Source: UBA8106 sp913052135 (GTDB lineage: Bacteria > Acidobacteriota > Vicinamibacteria > Vicinamibacterales > UBA823). From it: a stretch of 64,000 nucleotides of DNA. The notes beneath the pieces are model-generated. The model was not told where the DNA came from. It saw only the letters and a list, made by a program, of their open reading frames with translations, and made no database searches. A program made the position numbers and the translations under genes. The first letter of the stretch is position 1; the number at the start of each line of letters is the position of its first letter. Positions 8,661 through 17,163 of the stretch are shown piece by piece. The stretch lies in assembly GCA_913052135.1 (NCBI GenBank), contig CAJXDY010000002.1, forward strand, positions 35,445 to 99,444, written 5' to 3'.

Positions 8661-9101
8661 ATGTCGCAAGCGCAACCACAAAATTACGGCAACCACTCGC
8701 GTATGGTTGCACCATTCCATTATGTTGCATTGCCACTTCTTCTAATCAATTTTGGTTGGTCAATTTATCGAGCCATTACGGCGATGTCCACGGAGACCAT
8801 AATTGGGGCATTAACTGCTCTTGCTCTGATCATTATTGGTTTATTTTCAAGAATACATGCTCTTTGGGCGCAGGATCGTGTCATTAGACTCGAAATGCGC
8901 TTAAAACTAATTGACATTCTTCCAGACGACCTTAAATCGCGGTTTGACGATCTTTCAACGGCCCACCTTGTTGCCTTACGTTTTGCTAGTGATGCTGAGC
9001 TTCCTGGACTAGTTCGCAGGGTGCTCGATGGCAGTTTGACCGAACAGAAGGCGATTAAACAGGCGATTGTGAATTGGCAGGCAGACTATCAGCGTGTCTG
9101 A
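8661..9101 (+). CDS. DUF6526 family membrane protein
   Basis: A 146-residue protein with an N-terminal NYGNHSRMV motif and PFHY segment typical of DUF6526, two predicted membrane helices (about residues 22-42 and 49-68), then a charged cytoplasmic-looking region containing DRVIRLEMRLKL and a helical C-terminus. The function of the family is not known. The ATG at 8661 is chosen because AAGGAGGA lies just upstream; an in-frame TTG at 8640 lies before that SD. It precedes the succinate dehydrogenase genes by 31 bp in the same direction, so it may be cotranscribed with them, though a role in complex II is not shown. Confidence 0.75.
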   Translation: MSQAQPQNYGNHSRMVAPFHYVALPLLLINFGWSIYRAITAMSTETIIGALTALALIIIGLFSRIHALWAQDRVIRLEMRLKLIDILPDDLKSRFDDLSTAHLVALRFASDAELPGLVRRVLDGSLTEQKAIKQAIVNWQADYQRV

Positions 9102-9132
9102 ATCCAATGGCGCACACGAAGGAGTGGTGTAA

Positions 9133-9939
9133 ATGGTTCAGGTGAGTATCCCAGTGCCAGCACGCCGGTTCGGGGAGACTTTTAGGAGTGACGCCTGGTG
9201 GCTACAACCTTTGGTTGTCGCGTTCGGGCTTGGCCTGTTTGTTGTTTATTCGACTTGGGCGGCGTTTCAGGGCGAGTATTATCACGCTGGGCCTTACCTG
9301 TCGCCGTTCTACTCGCCCGAGCTATTCGGTGCATCGTCACACGCTTGGCTCGGTACAAAACCAACGGCATGGCCTGTTTGGTTACCGTGGTCACCGGCGT
9401 TTCTTATTCTTGGTATCCCAGTTGGGTTTCGATTGACCTGCTACTACTACCGCGGCGCTTACTATAAGGCTTTCTGGGCAGATCCTCCTAATTGTGCCGT
9501 TGGCGAGCTTCGAGAGTCTTACCTCGGTGAGCGCTCGTTTCCACTCATTATCCAGAATGTACACCGGTATTTTCTCTATCTCGCCTTGGTGTTCATCATG
9601 ATCCTTGCCTACGACGCTTGGAAGGGATTGTGGTTCCCTGATCCAGTCACGGGTATTACAAGTTTTGGTATCGGAGTGGGTAGTCTTGTACTAATCCTGA
9701 ACGTTACTCTCCTCGGTGGTTATACCTTCGGTTGTCACTCGTTGCGTCATCTGGCAGGTGGTCGCGTCGATAAACTCTCACACATGAATCGATTACGCCA
9801 GTCGACATATGACTGTGTGAGTTGTCTCAACCAACGACACATGCTCTGGGCGTGGATGAGCTTGGTGTGGGTTGGCTTCACTGATTTTTATATTCGGATG
9901 TGTGCAATGGGTACTTGGACAGATTTTCGGTTGTTGTGA
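9133..9939 (+). CDS. Succinate dehydrogenase membrane anchor, Sdh1/type-F-like with candidate Rieske cluster ligands
   Basis: A 268-residue polytopic protein (hydrophobic segments near 24-44, 84-104, 142-163, 178-200 and 234-256) directly upstream of sdhA and sdhB. It does not resemble classical SdhC/SdhD. It resembles the single anchor of mycobacterial Sdh1 complexes, for which a membrane-embedded Rieske-type [2Fe-2S] cluster has been described. Candidate ligands here are C201-H202 and H206 (GCHSLRH), C228 and C231 (DCVSC) and H236 (NQRH), plus C103 (TCYYYRG) and C121. Which residues bind the cluster cannot be decided by eye. The protein would pass electrons from SdhB to quinone in the cytoplasmic membrane. 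The start has GGAGTGG about 9 nt upstream. Confidence 0.75.
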   Translation: MVQVSIPVPARRFGETFRSDAWWLQPLVVAFGLGLFVVYSTWAAFQGEYYHAGPYLSPFYSPELFGASSHAWLGTKPTAWPVWLPWSPAFLILGIPVGFRLTCYYYRGAYYKAFWADPPNCAVGELRESYLGERSFPLIIQNVHRYFLYLALVFIMILAYDAWKGLWFPDPVTGITSFGIGVGSLVLILNVTLLGGYTFGCHSLRHLAGGRVDKLSHMNRLRQSTYDCVSCLNQRHMLWAWMSLVWVGFTDFYIRMCAMGTWTDFRLL

Positions 9940-9974
9940 TGGGCATTTGAAGCCTTGACGACGACTTACGAGTT

Positions 9975-11780
9975 ATGGACTATCAAATCTACGAACACGA
10001 TGTGTTAGTTATCGGTGCGGGCGGGGCCGGCCTTCGAGCCGCGATCGAAGCGTCGGCTTCCGGGGTCTCTGTTGGCCTGGTGTGTAAGTCACTCTTAGGT
10101 AAAGCACACACCGTCATGGCAGAGGGTGGCGTGGCTGCAGCTCTGGGCAACGTGGATGACCGCGATGCGTGGAGTGTGCATTTTGCCGATACGATGCGTG
10201 GCGGTCAGTACATGAACAATGCTCGGATGGCTGAGCTTCATGCCAAGGAGGCCCCAGAACGAGTACGTGAACTTGAAGGTTGGGGCGCACTGTTTGATCG
10301 CACGACTGATGGACGGATCTTGCAACGTAATTTCGGTGGGCACAAATATGCTCGACTTGCCCATGTAGGTGACCGAACTGGGCTCGAAATGATTCGTACA
10401 CTGCAGGATCACGGGATACATCAAGGACTTGACGTGCACATGGAGTGCACGATTCTAGAGTTGCTTAAGGATGGAAATCGCGTTGTTGGTGCCTTTGGCT
10501 ACGACCGCGAGCGCGGACGCTTCCGTGTATTCCGTGCGCGTTCTGTAGTGCTGGCCACCGGTGGTATTGGTAAGGCCTATAGGATTACGAGTAATTCTTG
10601 GGAATATACCGGCGATGGACATTCACTCGCGTACGAAGCTGGCGCGGATCTTATTGACATGGAATTCGTTCAGTTTCATCCAACTGGTATGGTCTGGCCA
10701 CCAAGTGTGCGAGGGATTCTTGTTACCGAGGGTGTACGTGGTGAGGGTGGACTCCTAAAGAACAAGGACGGCCACCGGTTTATGTTCGATGATATTCCTG
10801 ATCTTTATAAGCATCAGACTGCCGACAACGTCGAGGAGGGTTGGCGATATACCCAAGGTGATAAAGATGCGCGACGACCGCCAGAATTATTAACCCGCGA
10901 TCACGTTGCACGATGTATTGTCCGGGAGATTAAGGAAGGTCGAGGTTCCGAACACGGTGGTGTCTATCTTGATATCGCTTGGATTAAAGAACGACTGTCG
11001 AACGGATCTGAACATATCAAGAAGAAACTACCAAGTATGTACCACCAATTTAAGCAACTTGCTGGAATCGACATCACTAAGGAGTCCATGGAGGTTGGTC
11101 CGACGACACACTATGTAATGGGTGGTGTTCGTGTTGATCCTGAGACTCAGATGTCCCGTGTGCCTGGATTGTTTGCAGCTGGAGAGTGCGCAGGCGGTCT
11201 GCATGGGGCAAACAGACTCGGCGGTAACTCCCTGTCGGATCTGCTGGTTTTTGGTAAACGTGCAGGCGAATCCGCAGCAGTGTTCGCGAAGGAGCACGAT
11301 GCCGGGGTGGTTGACACTGACCAGGTCGGCGAAATTGCGCAACGGGCACTTCAGCCGTTTTCTCGTGACGGCGAAGGGCCTTACGCTATTCAGCAAGACC
11401 TTCAAGTCATGATGCAAGGATTAGTTGGTATCGTGCGGCAGGATCCGGAAATGCAACGGGCCTTGGATGGACTTGTGCAGCTAAACGATCGAGCCAATCA
11501 GGTAAGTGTTGTTGGACATCGTGAATACAATAATGGTTGGCATACAGCGCTTGATCTGCGGAATTTGTTAACCGTGTCTGAGGCGGTGGCTCGAGCAGCG
11601 ATTATGCGTCAAGAAAGCCGAGGAGCTCACTTCCGTGAAGATTACCTCGCCAAGGATGATGCATGGGGAAAACAAAACATCATCATTCGAAAAGCACCTG
11701 ACGGCATGATGCAAGTGGATTGCGAGCCAATCCCTCAGTTGCGAACTGACTTAGTTCAGATTATTCAAGATAATAAGTAG
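9975..11780 (+). CDS. sdhA: Succinate dehydrogenase flavoprotein subunit
   Basis: A 601-residue FAD subunit of complex II that oxidises succinate to fumarate on the cytoplasmic face. The dinucleotide-binding GAGGAG is at residues 14-19 and the covalent-FAD histidine is H45 in AHTVMAEGG. The capping-domain/active-site stretches EFVQFHPTG, LVTEGVRGEGG and the C-terminal GLFAAGECAGGLHGANRLGGNSL are all intact. It starts 35 bp after the anchor gene and is followed 23 bp later by sdhB, giving the order anchor-sdhA-sdhB. The length is close to other Sdh1-type flavoproteins. A fumarate reductase direction is possible but nothing here argues for it. Confidence 0.95.
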   Translation: MDYQIYEHDVLVIGAGGAGLRAAIEASASGVSVGLVCKSLLGKAHTVMAEGGVAAALGNVDDRDAWSVHFADTMRGGQYMNNARMAELHAKEAPERVRELEGWGALFDRTTDGRILQRNFGGHKYARLAHVGDRTGLEMIRTLQDHGIHQGLDVHMECTILELLKDGNRVVGAFGYDRERGRFRVFRARSVVLATGGIGKAYRITSNSWEYTGDGHSLAYEAGADLIDMEFVQFHPTGMVWPPSVRGILVTEGVRGEGGLLKNKDGHRFMFDDIPDLYKHQTADNVEEGWRYTQGDKDARRPPELLTRDHVARCIVREIKEGRGSEHGGVYLDIAWIKERLSNGSEHIKKKLPSMYHQFKQLAGIDITKESMEVGPTTHYVMGGVRVDPETQMSRVPGLFAAGECAGGLHGANRLGGNSLSDLLVFGKRAGESAAVFAKEHDAGVVDTDQVGEIAQRALQPFSRDGEGPYAIQQDLQVMMQGLVGIVRQDPEMQRALDGLVQLNDRANQVSVVGHREYNNGWHTALDLRNLLTVSEAVARAAIMRQESRGAHFREDYLAKDDAWGKQNIIIRKAPDGMMQVDCEPIPQLRTDLVQIIQDNK

Positions 11781-11803
11781 GTTAAGGAGTTCGCGGAGAA
11801 AAT

Positions 11804-12541
11804 ATGAGCACAGCGACACTTAAGATCTGGCGTGGTAATAGAGACAGTGGTGCATTTCAGCAATATTCCACTGAGATTGATGAAGGCATGGTTGTGCTCG
11901 ATGCCGTATTGGGAATTCAAGCAGAGCAGGCCCACGACTTGGCTGTTCGCTGGAACTGTAAAGCGGGGAAATGCGGGTCATGTTCAGCAGAGATCAATGG
12001 CAATCCCAGATTGATGTGTATGACACGGATGGACACAATTCCAATTGATCGCCCCATAACGGTTGAGCCGATGCAGGCGTTTCCGTTGATTAAGGACTTG
12101 GTAACGGATGTGTCTTGGAATTTTAAGGTAAAACAGGAGATTACCCCATTTACGCCGAAACCAGCAGATGGTGACGATGGTACCTGGCGGATGCAGCAGC
12201 GTGATGTCAACCGGGTTCAAGAATTCCGTAAGTGCATTGAGTGCTATCTATGTCAGGATGTCTGCCATGTTCTCCGAGACCATCGGAAGCACGACGAGTT
12301 TATAGGACCACGTTTTCTGGTCTACGCTGCTGCTCTTGAGATGCACCCGCTCGATATTGCCGATCGGGTCGATGAACTTTCCTCAACTGGTGGTATTGGC
12401 TACTGCAACATTACGAAATGTTGCACGAAAGTATGTCCCGAAGAGATCACTATCACTGACAATGCAATTATTCCGCTAAAGGAACGTGTCGTCGATAAGT
12501 TCTACGATCCACTGACTAAGTTGTTTAGGATTTTCCAGTAA
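11804..12541 (+). CDS. sdhB: Succinate dehydrogenase iron-sulfur subunit
   Basis: A 245-residue three-cluster subunit that carries electrons from the flavin of SdhA to the membrane anchor. Ligands are visible for the [2Fe-2S] cluster (C52, C57, C60, C72), the [4Fe-4S] cluster (C144, C147, C150, C154) and the third, [3Fe-4S]-type, cluster (C201, C207 and C211, with C206 also present). The extra neighbouring cysteine in NITKCCTKVCP is noteworthy. AAGGAG about 18 nt upstream and the short spacing to sdhA indicate one operon. No further small membrane subunit follows, in line with a single-anchor complex. Confidence 0.95.
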   Translation: MSTATLKIWRGNRDSGAFQQYSTEIDEGMVVLDAVLGIQAEQAHDLAVRWNCKAGKCGSCSAEINGNPRLMCMTRMDTIPIDRPITVEPMQAFPLIKDLVTDVSWNFKVKQEITPFTPKPADGDDGTWRMQQRDVNRVQEFRKCIECYLCQDVCHVLRDHRKHDEFIGPRFLVYAAALEMHPLDIADRVDELSSTGGIGYCNITKCCTKVCPEEITITDNAIIPLKERVVDKFYDPLTKLFRIFQ

Positions 12542-12587
12542 GTTGAGTTTTCGTTAGATGTATCTTGTTGCAATCTTCCGGAGTTAA

Positions 12588-12836
12588 TTAGTGCATCCAT
12601 GGGTTGCGATCTTTTTCCCATGTTTCGGCTTCCTCTTCATCCCAGTGTCGACGCTGGGCTTTCCTCTTCTGGCGATGTCGCCAGATGGCGATAAGCGCAA
12701 GTAATGTTACAACCGACCAAAGAGTCGATGGGCTTGAGACAAATCCAACCCATAATTCCCAAACCGCTGGCCGTTGCCAATAAACGGTTTCAGTATGCTG
12801 TGCCAACGAATCTGCTGTAGCGAAGAGACTAAGCAC
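12588..12836 (-). CDS. Small tryptophan-rich single-span membrane protein, unknown function
   Basis: An 82-residue hypothetical protein. It has a short N-terminal region, one hydrophobic segment (about residues 35-56, ending LLALIAIW), then a highly charged tail (RHRQKRKAQRRHWDEEEAETWEKDRNPW). The GTG at 12836 lies one base after the stop of the AIR-synthase-like gene and five bases after GAGAG, which points to translational coupling. An upstream TTG at 12860 would overlap that gene. Composition with many Trp and a positive-then-acidic tail is plausible for a membrane-anchored accessory protein, but no family is recognised. Confidence 0.5.
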   Translation of the reverse strand: MLSLFATADSLAQHTETVYWQRPAVWELWVGFVSSPSTLWSVVTLLALIAIWRHRQKRKAQRRHWDEEEAETWEKDRNPWMH

Positions 12837-12837
12837 G

Positions 12838-13869
12838 TCAACTCTCGAAAACCTTCGCAATTTCGTCTCGGTCTGGAGGAATCAGAGGTAACGTAGCATC
12901 ACCACTCTCGATTTGCATTCCATCATTGACGGGCACAACTTCTGCAATTTCTTTGACTGGAATTCCCTCCCTTTCCAGAGCTGCTACGACTTTTTCTACC
13001 GTTTTGTCTGATGCACCTATTAATAAAGCACCCGACGCAATTAAACGTAGTGGATCAATTTGCAAGCAGTGACATATCGCACGTGTTTCGGGAAAGATTG
13101 GCACGCGATCAGCGAAGACTCGTAACCCTTTACCAGAAGCTACGGCCAATTCGTGCAAACCAGCGACCAAGCCACCCTCTGTTGGATCGTGCATGCTGTG
13201 AATATCACCGCTACTAGTAGCTATTCGTGCCGCTTTCACAACACTGATTCCAGGATTGAAAAGAAATTGTTCAGCTTGATCGATTTGATCTGCTGACAGG
13301 TGGTTCTGTAGCAACTCACGTTTTTCCCGAGCTAACAGAGCCGTTCCTTCGATAGCAAGGCCTTGTGTAAGAAGAATCTTGTCGCCTACTTGTAAACTTG
13401 ATTTTCTAATCAAATCCTTTTTGTCGACCTCTCCGATCATTTGTCCAACGATGATAGGTCGTTGGAGACCAGTTGTTATCTCGGTGTGGCCACCAGAGAC
13501 AGTAATTCCAAACTCATCACAGGTTTGCCGAATCTCCGTCATTATGGAATCAACCATTGCAAACGTGGTTTCCTGCTCAGGCAAGAGCAAGGCTGTAAAA
13601 AACCAACGCGGGGTAGCACCCATAACAGCGATGTCGTTTGCGTTAACGTGTACGACATACCAACCGATTCTATCGGTAGCAAACGTGACAGGGTCAGTGG
13701 TGACAACAAGGTATTTGCTACCAAAGTCGAGGACAGTGGCATCTTCGCCTAACTGTGGACCTATGACGACACGCGGATCGACTCGTTGCAGCGGCGTAAG
13801 AAGTTCACGTAGTTGCTCCGCCGAAAGTTTTCCGGCTTGCAGCAAATCTAGTCTCTGCTCTTGTGACAC
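12838..13869 (-). CDS. AIR synthase-related protein (PurM/HypE-like ATP-binding enzyme)
   Basis: A 343-residue protein of the PurM/HypE/SelD/ThiL superfamily, which phosphorylates or activates substrates with ATP. The N-terminal half shows GEDATVLDFG, VVTTDPVTFATD and NANDIAVMGATPRW; the C-terminal half has SMHDPTEGGLVAGLHELA and the glycine-rich ASGALLIG. It is not SelD, since the catalytic Cys/Sec loop is absent, and not a full HypE, since no C-terminal PRIC-like cysteine is present. It resembles the stand-alone hydrogenase maturation factor-like group without hydrogenase neighbours. The start is GTG with GGAGG about 11 nt upstream. The specific substrate is unknown. Confidence 0.75.
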   Translation of the reverse strand: MSQEQRLDLLQAGKLSAEQLRELLTPLQRVDPRVVIGPQLGEDATVLDFGSKYLVVTTDPVTFATDRIGWYVVHVNANDIAVMGATPRWFFTALLLPEQETTFAMVDSIMTEIRQTCDEFGITVSGGHTEITTGLQRPIIVGQMIGEVDKKDLIRKSSLQVGDKILLTQGLAIEGTALLAREKRELLQNHLSADQIDQAEQFLFNPGISVVKAARIATSSGDIHSMHDPTEGGLVAGLHELAVASGKGLRVFADRVPIFPETRAICHCLQIDPLRLIASGALLIGASDKTVEKVVAALEREGIPVKEIAEVVPVNDGMQIESGDATLPLIPPDRDEIAKVFES

Positions 13870-13999
13870 TGAAGTCTAAACCTCCAGGAGGGCCAGTCAA
13901 GCTGCGATCTACATTCATACATATTAAAGTGGCGCGAGCGTACCATGGCAATCCAAGGACGGTCAATTACGTTCAATCCCAGTTTATGTTGATCTCTCG

Positions 14000-14005
14000 T
14001 ATAAT
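14000..14005 (+). promoter_or_regulatory. Candidate -10 element for ribA
   Basis: A perfect TATAAT within CTCTCGTATAATTAAG, 31 nt before the chosen ATG of the GTP cyclohydrolase gene. No good -35 is present. Its position argues that the true start of that gene lies downstream of it rather than at the in-frame upstream codons at 13863 or 13987. Confidence 0.4.
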
Positions 14006-14036
14006 TAAGTGTGACTACAAATCTGTGAAAATCGTC

Positions 14037-14624
14037 ATGATTCGAAGAGCGGTTACATCACGTCTACCGACTGATTACGGGGAATTTCAACTGCACGCTT
14101 ATCTTGAGGAGCGGGATAGCAATCAGGACCGTGTGCATCTGGCCCTTGTGAAAGGTGTTGTTGAAACAGGTCCACCTCCACTTGTCCGCGTTCATTCCGA
14201 GTGTTTTACTGGTGAGGTGCTGTTCTCAAGTCGCTGCGACTGTGGTAAGCAGCTTGATAGGGCACTCTCAGCCATTGGTAGATCCTCGTCAGGAATTTTA
14301 ATCTACCTTCGTCAAGAGGGGCGCGGGATAGGCCTACTGAACAAATTAGAGGCTTACAACCTTCAAGACAAGGGTTTCGATACCGTTGACGCCAATCTTC
14401 ATCTGGGTTTTGAGCCTGATCAGCGAGAATATTCAGTTGCTGTGAATGTTTTGGAAGACCTTCGAGTGCGCGAGGTCCGCTTACTGACTAACAACCCCGA
14501 CAAAGTAACGGCTTTCAGCCAGTCGAACGTAAAGGTCATCGAAAGAATACCACTCGTGATTAATTCGACTCCTGAAAGCGAAGGGTACCTTGAAACCAAA
14601 CGTAAACGGCTTGGTCACTTCTGA
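14037..14624 (+). CDS. ribA: GTP cyclohydrolase II
   Basis: A 195-residue enzyme that opens GTP to 2,5-diamino-6-ribosylamino-4(3H)-pyrimidinone 5'-phosphate, the first step of riboflavin synthesis. The zinc ligands C56, C67 and C69 (HSECFTGEVLFSSRCDC) and the catalytic RQEGRGIGL motif are intact, as is the C-terminal LLTNNPDK. The open frame continues upstream to 13863, overlapping the divergent AIR-synthase gene, but the family begins near this ATG and a TATAAT at 14000 supports the short form; a GTG at 14025 is an alternative. It is a monofunctional RibA without a fused RibB domain. The diaminopropionate lyase gene follows after 8 bp. Confidence 0.92.
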   Translation: MIRRAVTSRLPTDYGEFQLHAYLEERDSNQDRVHLALVKGVVETGPPPLVRVHSECFTGEVLFSSRCDCGKQLDRALSAIGRSSSGILIYLRQEGRGIGLLNKLEAYNLQDKGFDTVDANLHLGFEPDQREYSVAVNVLEDLRVREVRLLTNNPDKVTAFSQSNVKVIERIPLVINSTPESEGYLETKRKRLGHF

Positions 14625-14632
14625 TCACTAAG

Positions 14633-15748
14633 ATGACGTCGTCTCGCTATTTTAATAACCCTGGAAGTCGAAGAACGACAACTCGGCCGGTTGTAATTAA
14701 TCCAGAAGAGTTTGACCGTGTAGCGACTTTCTATCGTCGACAACCCCAAAACGATCCCACGCCGCTTTATCGATTGCCAGGATTGGCATCGGTGACTGGG
14801 CTAGGAGAAATCTGGTTAAAGGATGAATCGCAACGTTTCGACTTGCCCGCTTTCAAGATTCTGGGAGTGCTCTACGCTTTCGAACGCATTCTTGAGGCAC
14901 AGCCGAAAAACTCTAAGCTGGTAGTTGCCTGTGCGTCAGCCGGCAACCATGGCCGAGCTGTTGCACGCGCAGCTCGAATGCACGGATTATCGGCCAAGAT
15001 TTACCTGCCGGTTAGCGTCGCACCTGCTCGGATTGATGCCATTGCTAGTGAAGGAGCTGAGGTGGTGGTGACTGATCAAGGTTACGAAGGCTCTATCCGT
15101 CTAGTTAACACCGAGGCCAAACGCAGGGGTTGGCAGGTGGTGTCGGATACTGCATGGGACGGGTACGAAACAATTCCACGTTGGATCATGGCTGGCTACA
15201 GTTGGTTGATGGAGGAGGCATCTCTGCAGTGGGCATCGGACAAACCACCTGATGCGGTGTTCGTTCAGGCTGGAGTCGGTGGCCTCGCCTGTGCAGTTCT
15301 GACTTGGTTGGATTGGAAATATGGTTCTGGGCGTCCGCCTGTCATCACTTGTGAGCCAAGTGCAGCACCCTGCTTGTTGGAATCAGCTCGTGCCGGTCAA
15401 CCTGTGGCCGTCGCCGATCGGGATACAATGATGGCCTGTCTCCGATGTGCTGAGATTTCGCCAGTGGTTTGGCCAGTGATTGAGAATGGATTTGATGCGT
15501 TTGTAGCAGTTGACGATAAGTGTGTCGCCGACACTATCCGTCAGCTTGCATATCCGAATGCCGGTGATCCAACGGTTGTTGCAGGTGCATGTGGGGCATG
15601 TGGTCTTGCCGCGCTTTTGGCGGTCATGAATGACTCTACACTAAGATCTGTGCGTGAGACTGCTAAGATCGGTCCTGATTCACGGGTGCTTGTTATTAAC
15701 AGTGAAGGCGCAACTGATCCGGAGATCTATCGCTCAATCGTCAATTAA
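14633..15748 (+). CDS. Diaminopropionate ammonia-lyase
   Basis: A 371-residue fold-type II PLP enzyme that converts 2,3-diaminopropionate to pyruvate and ammonia. Diagnostic segments are RFDLPAFKILG, which holds the PLP lysine, SAGNHGRAVA for phosphate binding, and SDTAWDGYETIPRWIMAGYSW, which is characteristic of this family as opposed to threonine dehydratase. The glycine loop GVGGLACAV is present. The protein is somewhat shorter than the E. coli enzyme (about 398). It follows ribA by only 8 bp with no clear SD, suggesting translational coupling, and is followed by an amino acid permease that could import its substrate. Confidence 0.85.
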   Translation: MTSSRYFNNPGSRRTTTRPVVINPEEFDRVATFYRRQPQNDPTPLYRLPGLASVTGLGEIWLKDESQRFDLPAFKILGVLYAFERILEAQPKNSKLVVACASAGNHGRAVARAARMHGLSAKIYLPVSVAPARIDAIASEGAEVVVTDQGYEGSIRLVNTEAKRRGWQVVSDTAWDGYETIPRWIMAGYSWLMEEASLQWASDKPPDAVFVQAGVGGLACAVLTWLDWKYGSGRPPVITCEPSAAPCLLESARAGQPVAVADRDTMMACLRCAEISPVVWPVIENGFDAFVAVDDKCVADTIRQLAYPNAGDPTVVAGACGACGLAALLAVMNDSTLRSVRETAKIGPDSRVLVINSEGATDPEIYRSIVN

Positions 15749-15786
15749 CAACACGACCGGTGACTTTCGGCTATTAAGGAAACCAC

Positions 15787-17109
15787 ATGGAAACGGTTTT
15801 TGCGAAGTTATCATCAAAGGTCACCCTCAGAAGAATTTTGGGTCGTTGGGATTTGACCGCAATAGGTATTAATCAAGTCATTGGCAGTGGAATTTTTTTA
15901 CTGCCGTCATTGATTACAGCGCAGGTCGGGGCTTGGAGCGTCATGGCATTTGTTTTGGCTGGACTGGCTTCCATGCTTGTGGCCCTTTGCTTCGCTGAAG
16001 TCGGTAGCCGATTCAAGGAAACTGGTGGTCCGTATTTGTACACCCGCGTAGCCTTTGGTCGATTTGTCGGATTCGAAGTTGGCTGGATGCAATGGATTAC
16101 ACGGGTGACGAGTTGGGCAAGTGTTGCCAATGGAATTCCACTAGCGCTTAGCTTCTATGTTCCAGCAGTGACTGCTGGCGTATATCGAACAGTATTCATT
16201 GTTGCACTGTTCTTAATACTGGCAGCCATCAACTATCGAGGAATCCAACAAGCCGCTTGGACAGTTAATCTTTTCACTATTAGCAAATTAGTACCGCTGA
16301 TCGTCTTTATTGCAGTAGGCGTCTTTTTTATTCAAGCCGAACCATTTACAAGGCTCACGCCGATATCCTGGTCGCAGGGCTCTACTGCCGCCCTATTACT
16401 GATCTTCGCATTTGGTGGATTCGATGTAATTCCGGTTCCAAGTGGTGAGTCTTCCAATCCACGCGACCAAGTGCCTTTTGCGATGATATCAGCTGTATCT
16501 GGTGTCACTTTGGTAATGTTATTAGCTCACGTTGTTGCTCTGGGCACTCTTCCAGGGCTCGCACAATCGGCGACTCCACTAGCTGATTCGGCGTTCTTAT
16601 TCATGGGCACGTCGGGCGCGATCATTATCGGTGTTGGGGCAGTGATTTCGATGATTGGCAACAATGCAGGACAAGTGCTGACAGGTTCCCGAATGCTATT
16701 TGCACTTTCGGAGAACGGCGACTTACCGCATGTGTTGGGACGCATACACCCTCGTTTTCAAACTCCGTCGACGTCAATTCTCGTTACGACGGGACTTTCT
16801 TTAGGGCTTGCGCTATCCGGCTCTTTTGTTGTCCTTGCAACGGCTAGTGCTGTCGCCCGTTTAGTGGTCTACGCAGGAGTGGGTGCTGCGACGTTGCAGC
16901 TTCGTAAATCCAGATTCGCAGGTGTCCTGCCGACGGCGAATTTTCGCACACCGTTTGGTGCCATTGTGCCAATCTTAGCAATTGGAGTTTCAATGATTAT
17001 TCTTTTTGGGGCATCCCGTGAGCAGCTCATTGCTGGCTTCGGTGCGTTGCTGATTGGTGCCGTGGTATTTGTGTTAAATAATCGGCTAGCCATTAGCGCA
17101 TCTCGCTAG
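15787..17109 (+). CDS. APC-superfamily amino acid permease
   Basis: A 440-residue integral membrane transporter with about twelve hydrophobic segments. The N-terminal GINQVIGSGIFLLPS is the conserved first helix break that binds the amino group of substrate in APC carriers, and GGPYLYTRVAFG and FGGFDVIPVPSGES are typical later blocks. AAGGAAA lies about 7 nt before the ATG. It sits 38 bp after the diaminopropionate lyase gene, so uptake of diaminopropionate or a related amino acid is a reasonable inference but not shown. The substrate specificity is not readable from the sequence. Confidence 0.85.
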   Translation: METVFAKLSSKVTLRRILGRWDLTAIGINQVIGSGIFLLPSLITAQVGAWSVMAFVLAGLASMLVALCFAEVGSRFKETGGPYLYTRVAFGRFVGFEVGWMQWITRVTSWASVANGIPLALSFYVPAVTAGVYRTVFIVALFLILAAINYRGIQQAAWTVNLFTISKLVPLIVFIAVGVFFIQAEPFTRLTPISWSQGSTAALLLIFAFGGFDVIPVPSGESSNPRDQVPFAMISAVSGVTLVMLLAHVVALGTLPGLAQSATPLADSAFLFMGTSGAIIIGVGAVISMIGNNAGQVLTGSRMLFALSENGDLPHVLGRIHPRFQTPSTSILVTTGLSLGLALSGSFVVLATASAVARLVVYAGVGAATLQLRKSRFAGVLPTANFRTPFGAIVPILAIGVSMIILFGASREQLIAGFGALLIGAVVFVLNNRLAISASR

Positions 17110-17163
17110 CAGAAATTGGCTTCCGATTGTGACAACTGCTGGTAATAAAAGGAAAAGGTTCTC

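Noticed and set aside
12838..13869. Assignment of the AIR-synthase-like protein as SelD, to pair with the selenoprotein
   Set aside because: It lacks the SelD N-terminal Cys/Sec loop and its motifs fit HypE/AIR-synthase relatives better, so it does not prove Sec synthesis.
13863..14036. N-terminal extension of the GTP cyclohydrolase gene
   Set aside because: It overlaps the divergent AIR-synthase gene, lies partly upstream of a TATAAT at 14000 and does not match the family N-terminus.
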